Shown: one piece after another, positions 9,189 to 17,437 of the stretch
Layout of the letters: every line of letters starts with the position of its first letter
How positions within the stretch are numbered: position 1 is the first letter of the stretch
From: Planctomycetota bacterium
GTDB lineage: Bacteria > Planctomycetota > Planctomycetia > Pirellulales > Pirellulaceae
DNA: 28,458 nucleotides
NCBI GenBank assembly: GCA_024277285.1
Contig: JAJRVM010000049.1
Location: forward strand, 1 to 28,458
Reading direction: 5' to 3'
Translations under genes and position numbers: made by a program
Notes under the pieces: generated by a model
The model's database searches: none
The model's input: only the letters and a program-made list of their open reading frames with translations
What the model was told of the DNA's origin: nothing

Positions 9189-9878
9189 CTAGCGTTTCTC
9201 TTCCGCATAACTCGGGCGATAGTAACGGGGTAGCAGTGCGAACGGGTCGTCCCATTGTTCGGCACGGTCGGCGGCGCAGGCCAGCCGGCCCACCGTGCTG
9301 GCACGAGGAAGCCAATACTTCGGTTCGGAACGAAGCTGTTGGTCGATATGTGGCAAAGCGGTGGCAAGACGCTCCAATTTCGGGCCGGTCAAAACGGTTT
9401 CTGGCGACAGCTGGTCCGCCAGCTCAGTGCGGTCGATGATTCGGCACGGTTGCACTTCGTTCCATTGGCCATTGGGCGCGCGGTGAAAGCGTGCGGCAAA
9501 CAGTTGCCTTCGTCGGGCGTCCATGACGGCACACGCATCCATAACACTCTCCGGCAGTTGCTCGACTAGCACATGCAACGTGTTGCAGGCCACCAAACGG
9601 GCCTTGGCAACGTAGGCAAACGTCTTGGCTGCCGTTACCGCGATGCGCAGACCCGTAAATGACCCCGGCCCGTTGGCGACCCCTACCAAGTCGATCGAAT
9701 CGGGTTGCCAGTTCAATGTTTGGAGTGCCGCAGCCATGGCGGGGGCCAGCGACTGCGCGCTGCGCTGGTCATCGGGGAGAAATACTTCGTGCACCAATTC
9801 ACATTAGTCCTCGTCCTGTTCAAGCAACGCCACCGATCCTCGCTCGATCGCAGTTTCAATCGCCAATACTCGCGCCAT
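9189..9878 (-). pseudogene. tsaB: tsaB (t6A37 tRNA modification protein) interrupted by an in-frame TAA
   Basis: TsaB partners TsaD and TsaE to make N6-threonylcarbamoyl-adenosine at position 37 of ANN-decoding tRNAs. The N-terminal piece reads MARVLAIETAIERGSVALLE, typical TsaB, with the start at 9878 set by AAGGGG (9884-9889) 5 bases upstream. At codon 25 (9804-9806) there is a TAA. The same frame then continues with CELVHEVFLPDDQRSAQSL, then VANGPGSFTGLRIAVTAAK, the hallmark GPGSFTGLR, and ends LPRYYRPSYAEEKR. Summed length is 229 codons, the normal family size, with no shift and no missing segment. So only one codon is wrong. Options are a recent nonsense mutation, a sequence error, readthrough, or reinitiation at TTG 9797 or GTG 9794. 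The gene is convergent with hemL. Family identity is certain; the state of the gene is the open question. Confidence 0.85.
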
Positions 9879-9883
9879 GGTAA

Positions 9884-9889
9884 CCCCTT
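9884..9889 (-). promoter_or_regulatory. tsaB: Ribosome binding site of tsaB
   Basis: AAGGGG on the minus strand, 5 bases before the ATG at 9878. It shows that the N-terminal fragment upstream of the internal stop is the true gene start and not background. Confidence 0.65.
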
Positions 9890-10454
9890 CTTCGTGACCA
9901 ACGGCCCAGCCTACGTTGGACCTCAGGTTTGCGGTGCAAGACTCGATGTTGCCAATACGATGTAGCCAATACGCCGGCACTCCCGCTCCGACGACGTTGA
10001 TGACGTTCCGCGTTGGCATCAACGCGGCGCGTCAACTTACGCAAAGATCGATCGCAGTAGTTGGTGATCGACCGACCGTGCCGATTGCGCGGACTTTGGT
10101 GCCTGACCACGTTACCCAACCGTGGTGCCCATCGACGGTATCTGAGTACGGTATCTGAGTTAGGTCAATCCAAGACTCTAGCAAGGAAGCACTGGCCGCG
10201 CATACCGGCAAACCGCGATTCCTTCACTTTTTGGTAGTGTAGCGTCGCAACGGCTTCGTTTTATGAGCCGAAAACCGTTGGTGGCGAGCCCCACGGAGGC
10301 AATACTGCGTTACCCTGTTTGGGTTGGTGGGCCTGCTATCGGGTACTTCCGTCGACACGATGGTTCGCCTGGAGGCGACCGCTGGCCAATTCGCCGGCTC
10401 CTGAATCCTTGTGACCGGAAAGATCGTTCCAACACCACTCGGCGTCCGGACGGC

Positions 10455-10549
10455 GGGGCCGTGTCATTCCTTGGCGGGGCTGTGTTTTTCCTTGGCAGGG
10501 CTGTGTTTTTCCTTGGCGGGGCCGTGTTTTTCCTTGGCAGGGCCGTCGC
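10455..10549 (+). repeat. 21-base tandem repeat, four and a half units
   Basis: Units begin at 10455, 10476, 10497, 10518 and a partial at 10539. The core is GGGCYGTGTTTTTCCTTGGC, with the first unit diverged (CATT in place of TTTT). The period is a multiple of three, so open frames cross it on both strands and encode heptads such as GGAVFFL, but I do not regard these as genes. There are no spacers, so it is not a CRISPR array. Confidence 0.9.
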
Positions 10550-10782
10550 CCCACAGCGGTACGTTGCGTCCCTGATTTCACACGAACGGCAATTCTGTAT
10601 AACTCGATGGCGGCCCTTGCGTGCACGATTGCACCGTCCTAGACTTCCATAGTAGACTATGTAGTTTGACTTTACGTCAACGTGCGTCGTTTCATCGAGA
10701 GTGCAGATCGCGCGAACGCTGTTTTCTCGATCGTGAGGAGGAAACGGCTTATCATGACGTTTTGACGGAAAGGTAGCCGGTT

Positions 10783-11544
10783 GTGAAGCGGGCCCTCATT
10801 AGTGATATTCATGCAAACGCGGAAGCTCTGCGCGCGGTCTTTGACGACATACGTGCACAGGACGTGGAAGAAATATATTGTCTTGGCGACATCATCGGTT
10901 ATGGTCCGAATCCGTGTGAATGTCTGGACAAAATCATCGACCAGTGCGATGAGACGATTTTGGGCAACCACGACCAGGCAGTGGTATGGGATCCAGACGG
11001 ATTCAATCCCGTGGCACTTCAGGCGGTCTACTGGACACGCGACGAATTGGACAGACGTACGGGTAATTCGGAGCAAGTAGATCGGCGTTGGGATTTCCTG
11101 AATGGATTGCAGCGGTCGCTGAGCAGGGACAACTATCTCTACGTCCATGGCTCGCCACGTGAGCCGACCAACGAATACGTGTTCCCGGAAGACGTTTACA
11201 ACCAGCGCAAGATGGATGCGTTATTTGATCGGATCGAACGATATTGCTTCCAGGGGCACACCCACATCCCCGGCGTATTCACAGGAAGCGGTGAGTTCAT
11301 TACTCCCGAAGAATGCGATTTTCACTTCCCGCTGACGGGCGAAAAGACGATGTTCAACGTCGGATCGGTCGGGCAACCTCGCGATAGCGACTCGCGGGCA
11401 TGTTATGCGATCGTGCATGAAGGTGATGACCCGATGGTCGAGTTTCGGCGAGTCGAGTATCCCTTGGATGTGACGGTGGAGAAGATCTATGGCGTTGCCA
11501 GCCTCGATAACATGCTGGGTGATCGCCTGCGGAGCGGCCGTTAA
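10783..11544 (+). CDS. Calcineurin-like metallophosphoesterase, paralogue 1
   Basis: Cytoplasmic metal-dependent phosphoesterase of 253 residues; no signal peptide. All five metal and catalytic blocks of the superfamily are visible: SDIHAN (Asp8, His10), CLGDIIGYG (Asp36), LGNHD (Asn62, His63), YVHGSPR (His122) and QGHTHIPG (His159, His161). The conserved VGSVGQPRD follows near residue 200. The architecture resembles the YfcE or diadenosine tetraphosphatase-like branch, whose substrates range from cyclic nucleotides to Ap4A, so a precise substrate cannot be named. It starts with GTG, with a GGAAAGG about 6 bases upstream. The next gene is a paralogue sharing about half its residues, including an identical MKRA beginning and the NxLGDRLRxGR ending. 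Fold and activity class are confident, substrate unknown. Confidence 0.92.
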   Translation: MKRALISDIHANAEALRAVFDDIRAQDVEEIYCLGDIIGYGPNPCECLDKIIDQCDETILGNHDQAVVWDPDGFNPVALQAVYWTRDELDRRTGNSEQVDRRWDFLNGLQRSLSRDNYLYVHGSPREPTNEYVFPEDVYNQRKMDALFDRIERYCFQGHTHIPGVFTGSGEFITPEECDFHFPLTGEKTMFNVGSVGQPRDSDSRACYAIVHEGDDPMVEFRRVEYPLDVTVEKIYGVASLDNMLGDRLRSGR

Positions 11545-12002
11545 AATTGAGCGGCATGATTGAGCGACGAAGCCCCGGACACCGGGCCAAGGTGAGTAAC
11601 GGCGCCGATCGTGACGCCATCATGGCGCACCGATTGCCCGCGTTTGCCACCGCCATGTGAAGTGGAGCTCAGCACGGCAAGAAATTGTGAAAAAGCCGTG
11701 CCCGGTTGCCGTTTTCGGCGTCTGAAATCTGTCGCGAAAAAGGTCCAACCGATTCACCGCCCATTGACGGTGATTCCATCGCCGGTTCTTGTGTGGTAGT
11801 TTCGACTCAACCTGCGACAACCTCATGGCGCCTGTCGCTACTGTAGCGCCGTCCGCCTGCGGGTGGTTTGCCATCACCGATCGAACAGCTATAAACAGAT
11901 TGGCCAGTGGCGCCGGGCACGACCGCCTTTGTTCTGCCACACGGGTGGTTTTTCCATCTGGCCAGCAAGCACCCCCCCACCATTAGCAAAAAGGAACATG
12001 GT
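11545..12002 (+). other. Spacer between the two phosphoesterase genes
   Basis: About 460 bases, too long for a tight operon. No protein-like frame was recognised; the open frame running into the second phosphoesterase from 11907 is judged untranslated because a good ribosome binding site (AAGGA at 11991-11995) stands before the GTG at 12003. The second gene may therefore have its own promoter. No strong hairpin was seen. Confidence 0.45.
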
Positions 12003-12752
12003 GTGAAGCGGGCAATCATGAGTGACATTCACGGCAATCTGGAGGCACTCACAGCAGTGCTTGCCGATGCCCAGCAGCAGGGTGCGAACCAGATCATCTG
12101 TCTTGGCGATCTGATCGGCTACGGCCCGAACCCACGCGAGTGCATTGACTTGGTAATGCAGTTTGACGTCTGTATTCTAGGCAACCACGATTTGGGTGCG
12201 CTCTTTGACCCGGAGGGTTTCAGCAGCGGTGCCGAGCGAGCGATATTCTGGACGCGCTCGCAATTAGAAGAATCCACGGGCGACCCGGAAGCAATAGAGC
12301 GTCGTATTGATTTCTTGGCCGAGTTGCCGCGAAACCACTGCGAAAATGGGTTCATGTTTGTGCATGGTTCAGCGCGTAACCCGTTGAACGAGTACATCTT
12401 CCCCGAGGACATCTACCATACTCGGAAAATTGAGAAGATTTTCGGGGTCGTGCAACGGTATTGCTTTCAGGGCCACACGCATGTGCCGGGGGTTTTCACT
12501 GAGCAGATGCAGTTTTTCAGTCCGGCCGAACTCGATGATCGGTATGTGCTTGGCGATCAGAAGTGCATGATCAATGTTGGCAGCGTCGGGCAACCGCGCG
12601 ACAGCGATCCACGCTCCAGTTATGTCTTGGTGGACGACAGCGTGGTTCATTTTCGACGCGTGGCTTACCCGTTTGAAGAAACAGCGGAAAAGATCTATGC
12701 CATCGCGGAATTAGACAATTTTCTCGGCGACCGCTTGCGCGAGGGGCGCTGA
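12003..12752 (+). CDS. Calcineurin-like metallophosphoesterase, paralogue 2
   Basis: 249 residues, same fold and motif order as the gene before it: SDIHGN (Asp8, His10), [29 protein letters not shown] and VGSVGQPRD. All metal ligands are kept, so both copies should be active. Differences cluster in the segments between GNHD and VHGS and after GHTH, where substrate selectivity is usually set, so the two may differ in substrate. The start is the GTG at 12003, 7 bases after AAGGA; this gives [11 protein letters not shown], matching the paralogue's MKRALISDIHA. The open frame extends upstream to 11907, but those 32 residues have no counterpart in the paralogue. An overlapping ATGGTGTGA at 11998 is a start followed by a stop after two codons. 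yidC lies 245 bases downstream. Confidence 0.92.
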   Translation: MKRAIMSDIHGNLEALTAVLADAQQQGANQIICLGDLIGYGPNPRECIDLVMQFDVCILGNHDLGALFDPEGFSSGAERAIFWTRSQLEESTGDPEAIERRIDFLAELPRNHCENGFMFVHGSARNPLNEYIFPEDIYHTRKIEKIFGVVQRYCFQGHTHVPGVFTEQMQFFSPAELDDRYVLGDQKCMINVGSVGQPRDSDPRSSYVLVDDSVVHFRRVAYPFEETAEKIYAIAELDNFLGDRLREGR

Positions 12753-12997
12753 GACGCGTGGCGGAGAAGCTGGTCGAGCGTCGATTTAGGGGGAGTTTTG
12801 CCTGTCCAGAGCTCGAAATGCCCCATCCGAGGCGACTTGACCACGTCGAAAAACCACCAAAATCAACCTCCCCTTTGCAAGATCGCTCTCCCGACCGAGA
12901 ATGACACTCTGTCATGCGTCTCCGCCCGACACCAAACGATCGTTTGGCGGCCGCTGCTAACCCATTTGTCTCTCCCGTTTGCGAAAGCCTGCGCCTC

Positions 12998-15592
12998 GTG
13001 GATAAGCGGTTCGTCACTTTCTTGCTTTTGTCGGTTCTGATCATCGTCGGGCATGTCGTGATCCAGAGCATTTTCTTCCCCCCCCAGCGTGAGGTCGTGC
13101 GGCAGGATGAAGGTGCCGATCAGCCGGACGCTGAAGACGAGTCATCGGCAAAGGGGCCATCGTCAAAAGGAGAAGACTCGGCCAAGCCAGCTCAGAAAAA
13201 AGTCGCGGATGGCCAAAAGTTGGCCACGTCACCGGAAGGGTCCAAGGACGCCGTCGCTGCAGATACGTCCGCCGAAAAGCCGCCGGAAACTGGCAAAGAA
13301 CCGGCCTTGCCTGCCGCCAAGAGTGCCCCAGCGGAACCGACGGAGCCAGAGCAGTGGTTCACAATGGGGTCGTTTGACCCCGCACGCGGTTGCCGCCTAT
13401 TGATTACGTTGACGAACCGCGGTGCCGCGGTGCACCGAGTGGAGCTGGTGGAACGCGACCAGAAAGGGCGTCTACGCTATCGCGATTTGATTCACACGCA
13501 TGGCTACCTTGGCGCGTTCGTTCGCGATACTCCCAAGGGCTGCATGTTCAAAATCGTCGGACCGGGCACCCCGGCGGACTTGGCGATTCCCGCCTCGGGC
13601 GGCGCTGCCAAAGGCATTCAAGTTGACGATATCCTTGTCAGCGTCGACGGTAAGGCGATTGGCAGCAAAGCCGAGTTCGACGATTACCTTAAACGTACCA
13701 AGGTCGGGCGGAAAGTGACGTTCGCATTGCAGCGAGACGCGACCACGGTACAGCTGACGGCGACGCTCGACCGGTGGCCGTTGCAGTTGGTCCAGCCGGA
13801 AGCTCCACCCCGAAGCAAGACCGAAATTGGTCGAGCGCGAGACGCTCTGTTGGTGCCCGGCGTGGCTGGGGACGAGAATCGGTCGACCCCTAGTTGCTTA
13901 CTCGGCCTGAACAGTGTTGGGAACAGCGTGCGGGCGCGTTCGCAGGCCGAGTTGCAAGGCCTGACGTCTTTGCGCGACAGCGTCTGGAAAGTAACTCAGC
14001 CAAACGAACGTGAGATCTTGTTTTCTAAGCGTGTCCCACTCGCGGAAGCGCAAGGGGGTGGCGAGCTGGAATTCCAGAAGCGTTATCAACTGGCAGACCC
14101 CCAGGGTCAGGTTGCGGGCGATAAGCAGGCGGGTGATAAGCAGGCGAGTGGCAAGCCCGACGCGGCCGAAATCGCCAACGCCGCATACCACCTGCAGATG
14201 GACATCGAAATCCAGAACCACGGTACCCAAGAACAGACGGTTTCCTACGTTATGGATGGTCCCAACGGCTTGCCGTTGGAAGGGTGGTGGTACACCAATA
14301 AGATTCACCCCTCGTGGGGTTCGGCTGGCGCGCGCGACGTTGTCTGGCGGGTGCATGGTAACAAGCACAGCTTGCGCAGTGCGACACAGATCTACAAGCT
14401 ATGGAAAGAAGACAAGGACGATCCCGCTGCCGCGATTACTTCGATCTTGACCGACAGTCCGGCAGCGCCTGAGCGGACACTCGACTACCTGGGGGTCGAC
14501 ACGCAGTATTTCTCCGCCGTTCTGTTGGCCGGAACGATGAGTGATCCGATGGCATTCACGTGCCAGCAAGCCTACTCGATGCCGGTAGGCAAAGTCACGG
14601 AGTTGACGGGTCGTGGCATGAAGAAGCTGAATACGTCTTATCGTATGGTGAGCGTGGCAACCCCGATCGCGGCCGGCAAGTCAGTTGTCGACCAATACCA
14701 CTTGTTTCTCGGTCCGAAGTCGCCTGAAGTGCTGGCAACATACGATCTTTCCAAAATGATCGAATATGGCTGGTTCGGCAAGATCGCCAAACCACTCTCC
14801 TGGCTGCTTCACCTTTTCTACGGGATTATTCTCAACTACGGGCTGGCCATCGTGCTGCTGACCGTACTGGTGCGTGGAGCCATGTTCCCGATCGGCCGCA
14901 AAGCCGCACGCAACGCGCAGGTCATGCAAGAGCTCGCTCCGGAAATCAAGCTCATCAAAGAGAAATACAAGAACGATCTGGAGAAGCAGGGGCAAGCGCA
15001 ACGCGAGTTGTGGAAGCGGCATAATTTCAATCCGCTTAGCGGTTGTTGGCTCATGTTTCTGCAGCTGCCGATCTTCATCGGGCTCTACCGATGTCTGTCG
15101 GTTGACATCAACTTGCGCCAAGCACCGTTGCTTCCGGGCATCGAGTGGTGTTCAAACCTTTCAGGTCCCGATATGGCCTGGCGTTGGCAAGGTATTCTGC
15201 CCGATTTCTTCGCCAGTGAAACGGGCTGGCTCGGTCCCTACCTGAATATATTGCCCATCATCACGATCGTGCTATTCATCGCCCAACAAAAGATGTTCAC
15301 GCCGCCGGCCACGGATGATCAGACGCGGATGCAACAGAAGATGATGAAGTACATGATGATCTTCATGGGCGTGATGTTCTTTAAAGTGCCCGCTGGTTTG
15401 TGTGTCTATTTTATCGCGTCCAGCCTTTGGGGAATCGGTGAACGCAAATTGCTCCCGAAACCGGATATGACGAAGAAGACCGAGCCGACGCCGAAGAAGA
15501 AGTCGTTGATAGAACGATTGACAAAGAAAGAAGAACCGGATCGCGCCGAGATAGCGCGGCAACGGAAAAAGCGGCGCAAGAACTCGAACTAG
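12998..15592 (+). CDS. yidC: Membrane protein insertase YidC with PDZ-like insertion
   Basis: Inner membrane insertase for Sec-dependent and independent proteins. The first helix (about residues 4-26, RFVTFLLLSVLIIVGHVVI) is followed by a long periplasmic region (27-585). That region holds a Glu/Lys/Ala-rich linker, a PDZ-like domain (about 180-262: VGPGTPADL, then GIQVDDILVSVDGKAIG) and the beta-rich YidC periplasmic domain. The conserved Oxa1 core spans about 590-820, with Arg626 in VRGAMFPIG matching the hydrophilic-groove arginine, four further membrane segments and the cytoplasmic hairpin KLIKEKYKNDL. The C-tail (about 823-864) is strongly basic, as in ribosome-binding YidC/Oxa1 tails. 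I prefer the GTG at 12998 (MDKRFVTFLL); the frame extends to an ATG at 12914 with 28 non-conserved residues and neither has a strong ribosome binding site. At about 864 residues it is well above the E. coli length. mnmE follows, as in many bacteria. Confidence 0.95.
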   Translation: MDKRFVTFLLLSVLIIVGHVVIQSIFFPPQREVVRQDEGADQPDAEDESSAKGPSSKGEDSAKPAQKKVADGQKLATSPEGSKDAVAADTSAEKPPETGKEPALPAAKSAPAEPTEPEQWFTMGSFDPARGCRLLITLTNRGAAVHRVELVERDQKGRLRYRDLIHTHGYLGAFVRDTPKGCMFKIVGPGTPADLAIPASGGAAKGIQVDDILVSVDGKAIGSKAEFDDYLKRTKVGRKVTFALQRDATTVQLTATLDRWPLQLVQPEAPPRSKTEIGRARDALLVPGVAGDENRSTPSCLLGLNSVGNSVRARSQAELQGLTSLRDSVWKVTQPNEREILFSKRVPLAEAQGGGELEFQKRYQLADPQGQVAGDKQAGDKQASGKPDAAEIANAAYHLQMDIEIQNHGTQEQTVSYVMDGPNGLPLEGWWYTNKIHPSWGSAGARDVVWRVHGNKHSLRSATQIYKLWKEDKDDPAAAITSILTDSPAAPERTLDYLGVDTQYFSAVLLAGTMSDPMAFTCQQAYSMPVGKVTELTGRGMKKLNTSYRMVSVATPIAAGKSVVDQYHLFLGPKSPEVLATYDLSKMIEYGWFGKIAKPLSWLLHLFYGIILNYGLAIVLLTVLVRGAMFPIGRKAARNAQVMQELAPEIKLIKEKYKNDLEKQGQAQRELWKRHNFNPLSGCWLMFLQLPIFIGLYRCLSVDINLRQAPLLPGIEWCSNLSGPDMAWRWQGILPDFFASETGWLGPYLNILPIITIVLFIAQQKMFTPPATDDQTRMQQKMMKYMMIFMGVMFFKVPAGLCVYFIASSLWGIGERKLLPKPDMTKKTEPTPKKKSLIERLTKKEEPDRAEIARQRKKRRKNSN

Positions 15593-15651
15593 CTGGGCGG
15601 TGCCACTGGGCGCCCGACGGCGGCCGATCCATGCTGAATTAGGCCGATTGC

Positions 15652-17085
15652 ATGTCATACGTCGTGGACGACACGATTGCCGCCATTGCCTCGGCCCCAG
15701 GTGGGGCGGTGCGCGGCGTGATCCGCTTGAGTGGCCCGCGGACGATCGCGTGTCTGCAAAGCTGTTTCCAGCCACGCGCGTCGGACGATCTTGGACAACT
15801 CGCATATCCCACGGTCATCCCCGGCGACTTGGAGCTCGAACCACAAGGCGGCACGCTGCCTTGTGACCTTTATCTCTGGCCTACCACGCGCAGCTATACA
15901 CGTCAGGTCTCTGCCGAACTGCACACGCTCGGCGCGCCGCCTTTGCTCAATGCCGCATTGCAAGTGCTCTGCCAATGTGGAGTTCGGTTGGCTGAGCCGG
16001 GCGAATTTACGCTACGCGCCTTTCTGGCTGGCCGGCTCGATCTGACGCAAGCGGAGGCGGTCTTGGGAGTCGTTGATGCCGAAGACACACGCACGCTTGA
16101 CATCGCGTTGACACAGCTCGCTGGCGGCCTGTCCGGCCCGCTGGGCGCGCTCCGTTCCGACCTCCTCGACCTGTTGGCGGACCTGGAAGCCGGTCTCGAT
16201 TTTGTCGACGAGGACATCGCGTTCGTGAGCCACACCGACGCCATGAACCGATTGCGCGCAGCGCACGAACGAGTCGAGCAGGTGCTTGCCCAGATCACAT
16301 CGCGCGCTACGGGGGCGCGCTTGCCACGTGTTGTGTTGCATGGACGGCCCAACGTGGGCAAGAGCAGTCTGGTCAATGCGCTCTGCCAAGGGCACGTTGC
16401 AATCGTCTCGGAACTCGCCGGGACCACGCGCGACTACGTTTCACGTCAGTTTTGTTGGGACGGCATTTGCGGCGTGTTGATCGATACGGCAGGGGTTGAA
16501 GAGCTTGATCTAGCTGGGAATGACGAAGGAAACGGGACGCTTGACAGCGCCGTTCCGCTGGCGAACCAGGCTCAGCAAATGGCGCAGTCCCAACGCGAAC
16601 ATGCCGATATCGAGCTGCTCTGTCTCGATGCCACGCGACCACTCAATGCGTGGGAATGCTCGGTATTGCGCCAAACACAATGTGCCGCGCGCGCTCAACG
16701 TCTCGTGATCTGGACCAAGACCGACTCTGGCAAGACCGACTCTGGGGACGTCAGCGCCGTGAGTGACCATCGGCCAATTCTTACCAGCAGTCATACCGGT
16801 GTGGGAATTCCGGCGCTGCGCAAACGCATTTGCGAACTCTTGACTTCCACCGCCGCGCCGGCAACGCTCGTTGTCGCGTCGACGGCCCAGCGCTGTCGGT
16901 TCAGTTTGGAGGCGGCCGCCGAGCATGTCGATCGCGCATGCCAGTTGATCGCACAGGACGAAGGCCACGAACTGGTCGCATTGGAGCTGCGCGATGCGCT
17001 TGAGCAACTTGGCCAAGTGGTCGGTGCCGTATATACGGATGACATCCTCGATCGCGTTTTTCAGCGTTTTTGCATCGGCAAATGA
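15652..17085 (+). CDS. mnmE: tRNA modification GTPase MnmE (TrmE)
   Basis: With MnmG it installs the 5-carboxymethylaminomethyl-type groups on uridine 34 of tRNA. Its 477 residues contain the folate-binding TrmE N-domain (1-125; DTIAAIASAPGGAVRGVIRLSGP and AEPGEFTLRAFLAGRLDLTQAEAV). The helical domain with an inserted G domain follows: G1 GRPNVGKSS (231-239), G2 GTTR (257-260), G3 DTAG (278-281) and a G4 that reads TKTD (355-358) in place of the usual NKxD. The C-terminus is FCIGK with the invariant Cys474. A 15-base exact tandem duplication (16716-16745) repeats KTDSG just at G4. The N-domain stretch YTRQVSAELHTLGAPPLL is somewhat diverged from the common Y-T-G-E-D-x-x-E consensus. It lies 59 bases after yidC, probably in the same transcript. 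mnmG is not in the window. Confidence 0.95.
   Translation: MSYVVDDTIAAIASAPGGAVRGVIRLSGPRTIACLQSCFQPRASDDLGQLAYPTVIPGDLELEPQGGTLPCDLYLWPTTRSYTRQVSAELHTLGAPPLLNAALQVLCQCGVRLAEPGEFTLRAFLAGRLDLTQAEAVLGVVDAEDTRTLDIALTQLAGGLSGPLGALRSDLLDLLADLEAGLDFVDEDIAFVSHTDAMNRLRAAHERVEQVLAQITSRATGARLPRVVLHGRPNVGKSSLVNALCQGHVAIVSELAGTTRDYVSRQFCWDGICGVLIDTAGVEELDLAGNDEGNGTLDSAVPLANQAQQMAQSQREHADIELLCLDATRPLNAWECSVLRQTQCAARAQRLVIWTKTDSGKTDSGDVSAVSDHRPILTSSHTGVGIPALRKRICELLTSTAAPATLVVASTAQRCRFSLEAAAEHVDRACQLIAQDEGHELVALELRDALEQLGQVVGAVYTDDILDRVFQRFCIGK
16716..16745 (+). repeat. Exact 15-base tandem duplication inside mnmE
   Basis: CAAGACCGACTCTGG occurs twice in a row and keeps frame, giving KTDSGKTDSG at residues 356-365, beside the G4 nucleotide-specificity motif. 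It looks like a recent replication-slippage duplication. Confidence 0.9.
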
Positions 17086-17143
17086 GAATGACGCCTGCCT
17101 CCGTTTTGGTAGGCTGGGCAACCCTGAGAGTTGCGTAGCATTC

Positions 17144-17260
17144 CCAAGAACAAGAATAGGTGATGAACCTGATCGTGTGCCACTGGCCTGGAGTGGAGCC
17201 ACGTCTTGATGCGGCCTCGGCAGCGCGGCGGTGTGGTGGAACGTTGTGCGCTCGGCCGTG
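17144..17260 (+). repeat. Interspersed repeat family R1, copy 4
   Basis: Nearly identical to 22499-22595 over about 97 bases (roughly 90 percent by eye). Shared blocks include CCAAGAACAAGAATAGGTG, TGAACCTGATCGTGTGC and CCACGTCTTGATGCGGCCTC, ending in GGCGGTGTGGT. The tail GGCGGTGTGGTGGAACGTT links this group to copies 1 and 3. It lies downstream of the mnmE stop, in the convergent gap with the Gfo/Idh gene. Confidence 0.85.
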
Positions 17261-17279
17261 TTTGTGATGGTACGTGCCA

Positions 17280-17346
17280 CCCAGGGTTCCGTTCGCCTTC
17301 AGCGAACTGCACCCTGGGCTTCCATAGCAGCGGCCCTTCGGGCCGC
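17280..17346. terminator. Two consecutive hairpins between convergent genes (terminator or repeat element)
   Basis: Hairpin 1 has an outer stem CCCAGGGT (17280-17287) with ACCCTGGG (17311-17318) and an inner stem GTTCGC (17291-17296) with GCGAAC (17302-17307), separated by symmetric 3-base bulges. Hairpin 2 is a perfect stem GCGGCCC (17330-17336) with GGGCCGC (17340-17346) and loop TTC. No U-tract follows either, so intrinsic termination is not certain, but the position between mnmE (plus) and the oxidoreductase (minus) suits bidirectional termination or a structured REP-like repeat. Confidence 0.6.
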
Positions 17347-17437
17347 ACGCGTCAGGCCGCACTGGCATGGAATGTGGCGTTGTTTCATTTCTAATCCCCT
17401 GGTCTGGAAGTCCGGCTTGCCTCGATGCCCTCACGGG

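Larger units (their letters stand above)
9879..10782. other. Long divergent intergenic region between tsaB and the first phosphoesterase
   Basis: About 900 bases with no gene I can support. Frames here are short, shift between strands and resemble no protein family I know. It holds the 21-base tandem repeat at 10455-10549 and a small direct repeat of GGTATCTGAGT at about 10137-10160. Promoters for both flanking genes should lie here, but I could not assign -35/-10 pairs with confidence. Confidence 0.5.

Noticed and set aside
10455..10549. Possible CRISPR array
   Set aside because: Units abut without spacers and no cas gene is near.
10263..10652. 129-codon frame with GGAVFFL heptads
   Set aside because: The repeats arise from the 21-base tandem array, which is open on both strands; there is no ribosome binding site and the flanking residues are not protein-like.
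13078..13085. Run of eight C in yidC as a phase-variation switch
   Set aside because: It encodes the Pro-Pro after the first helix, and switching off an essential insertase is implausible; no other sign of contingency control.
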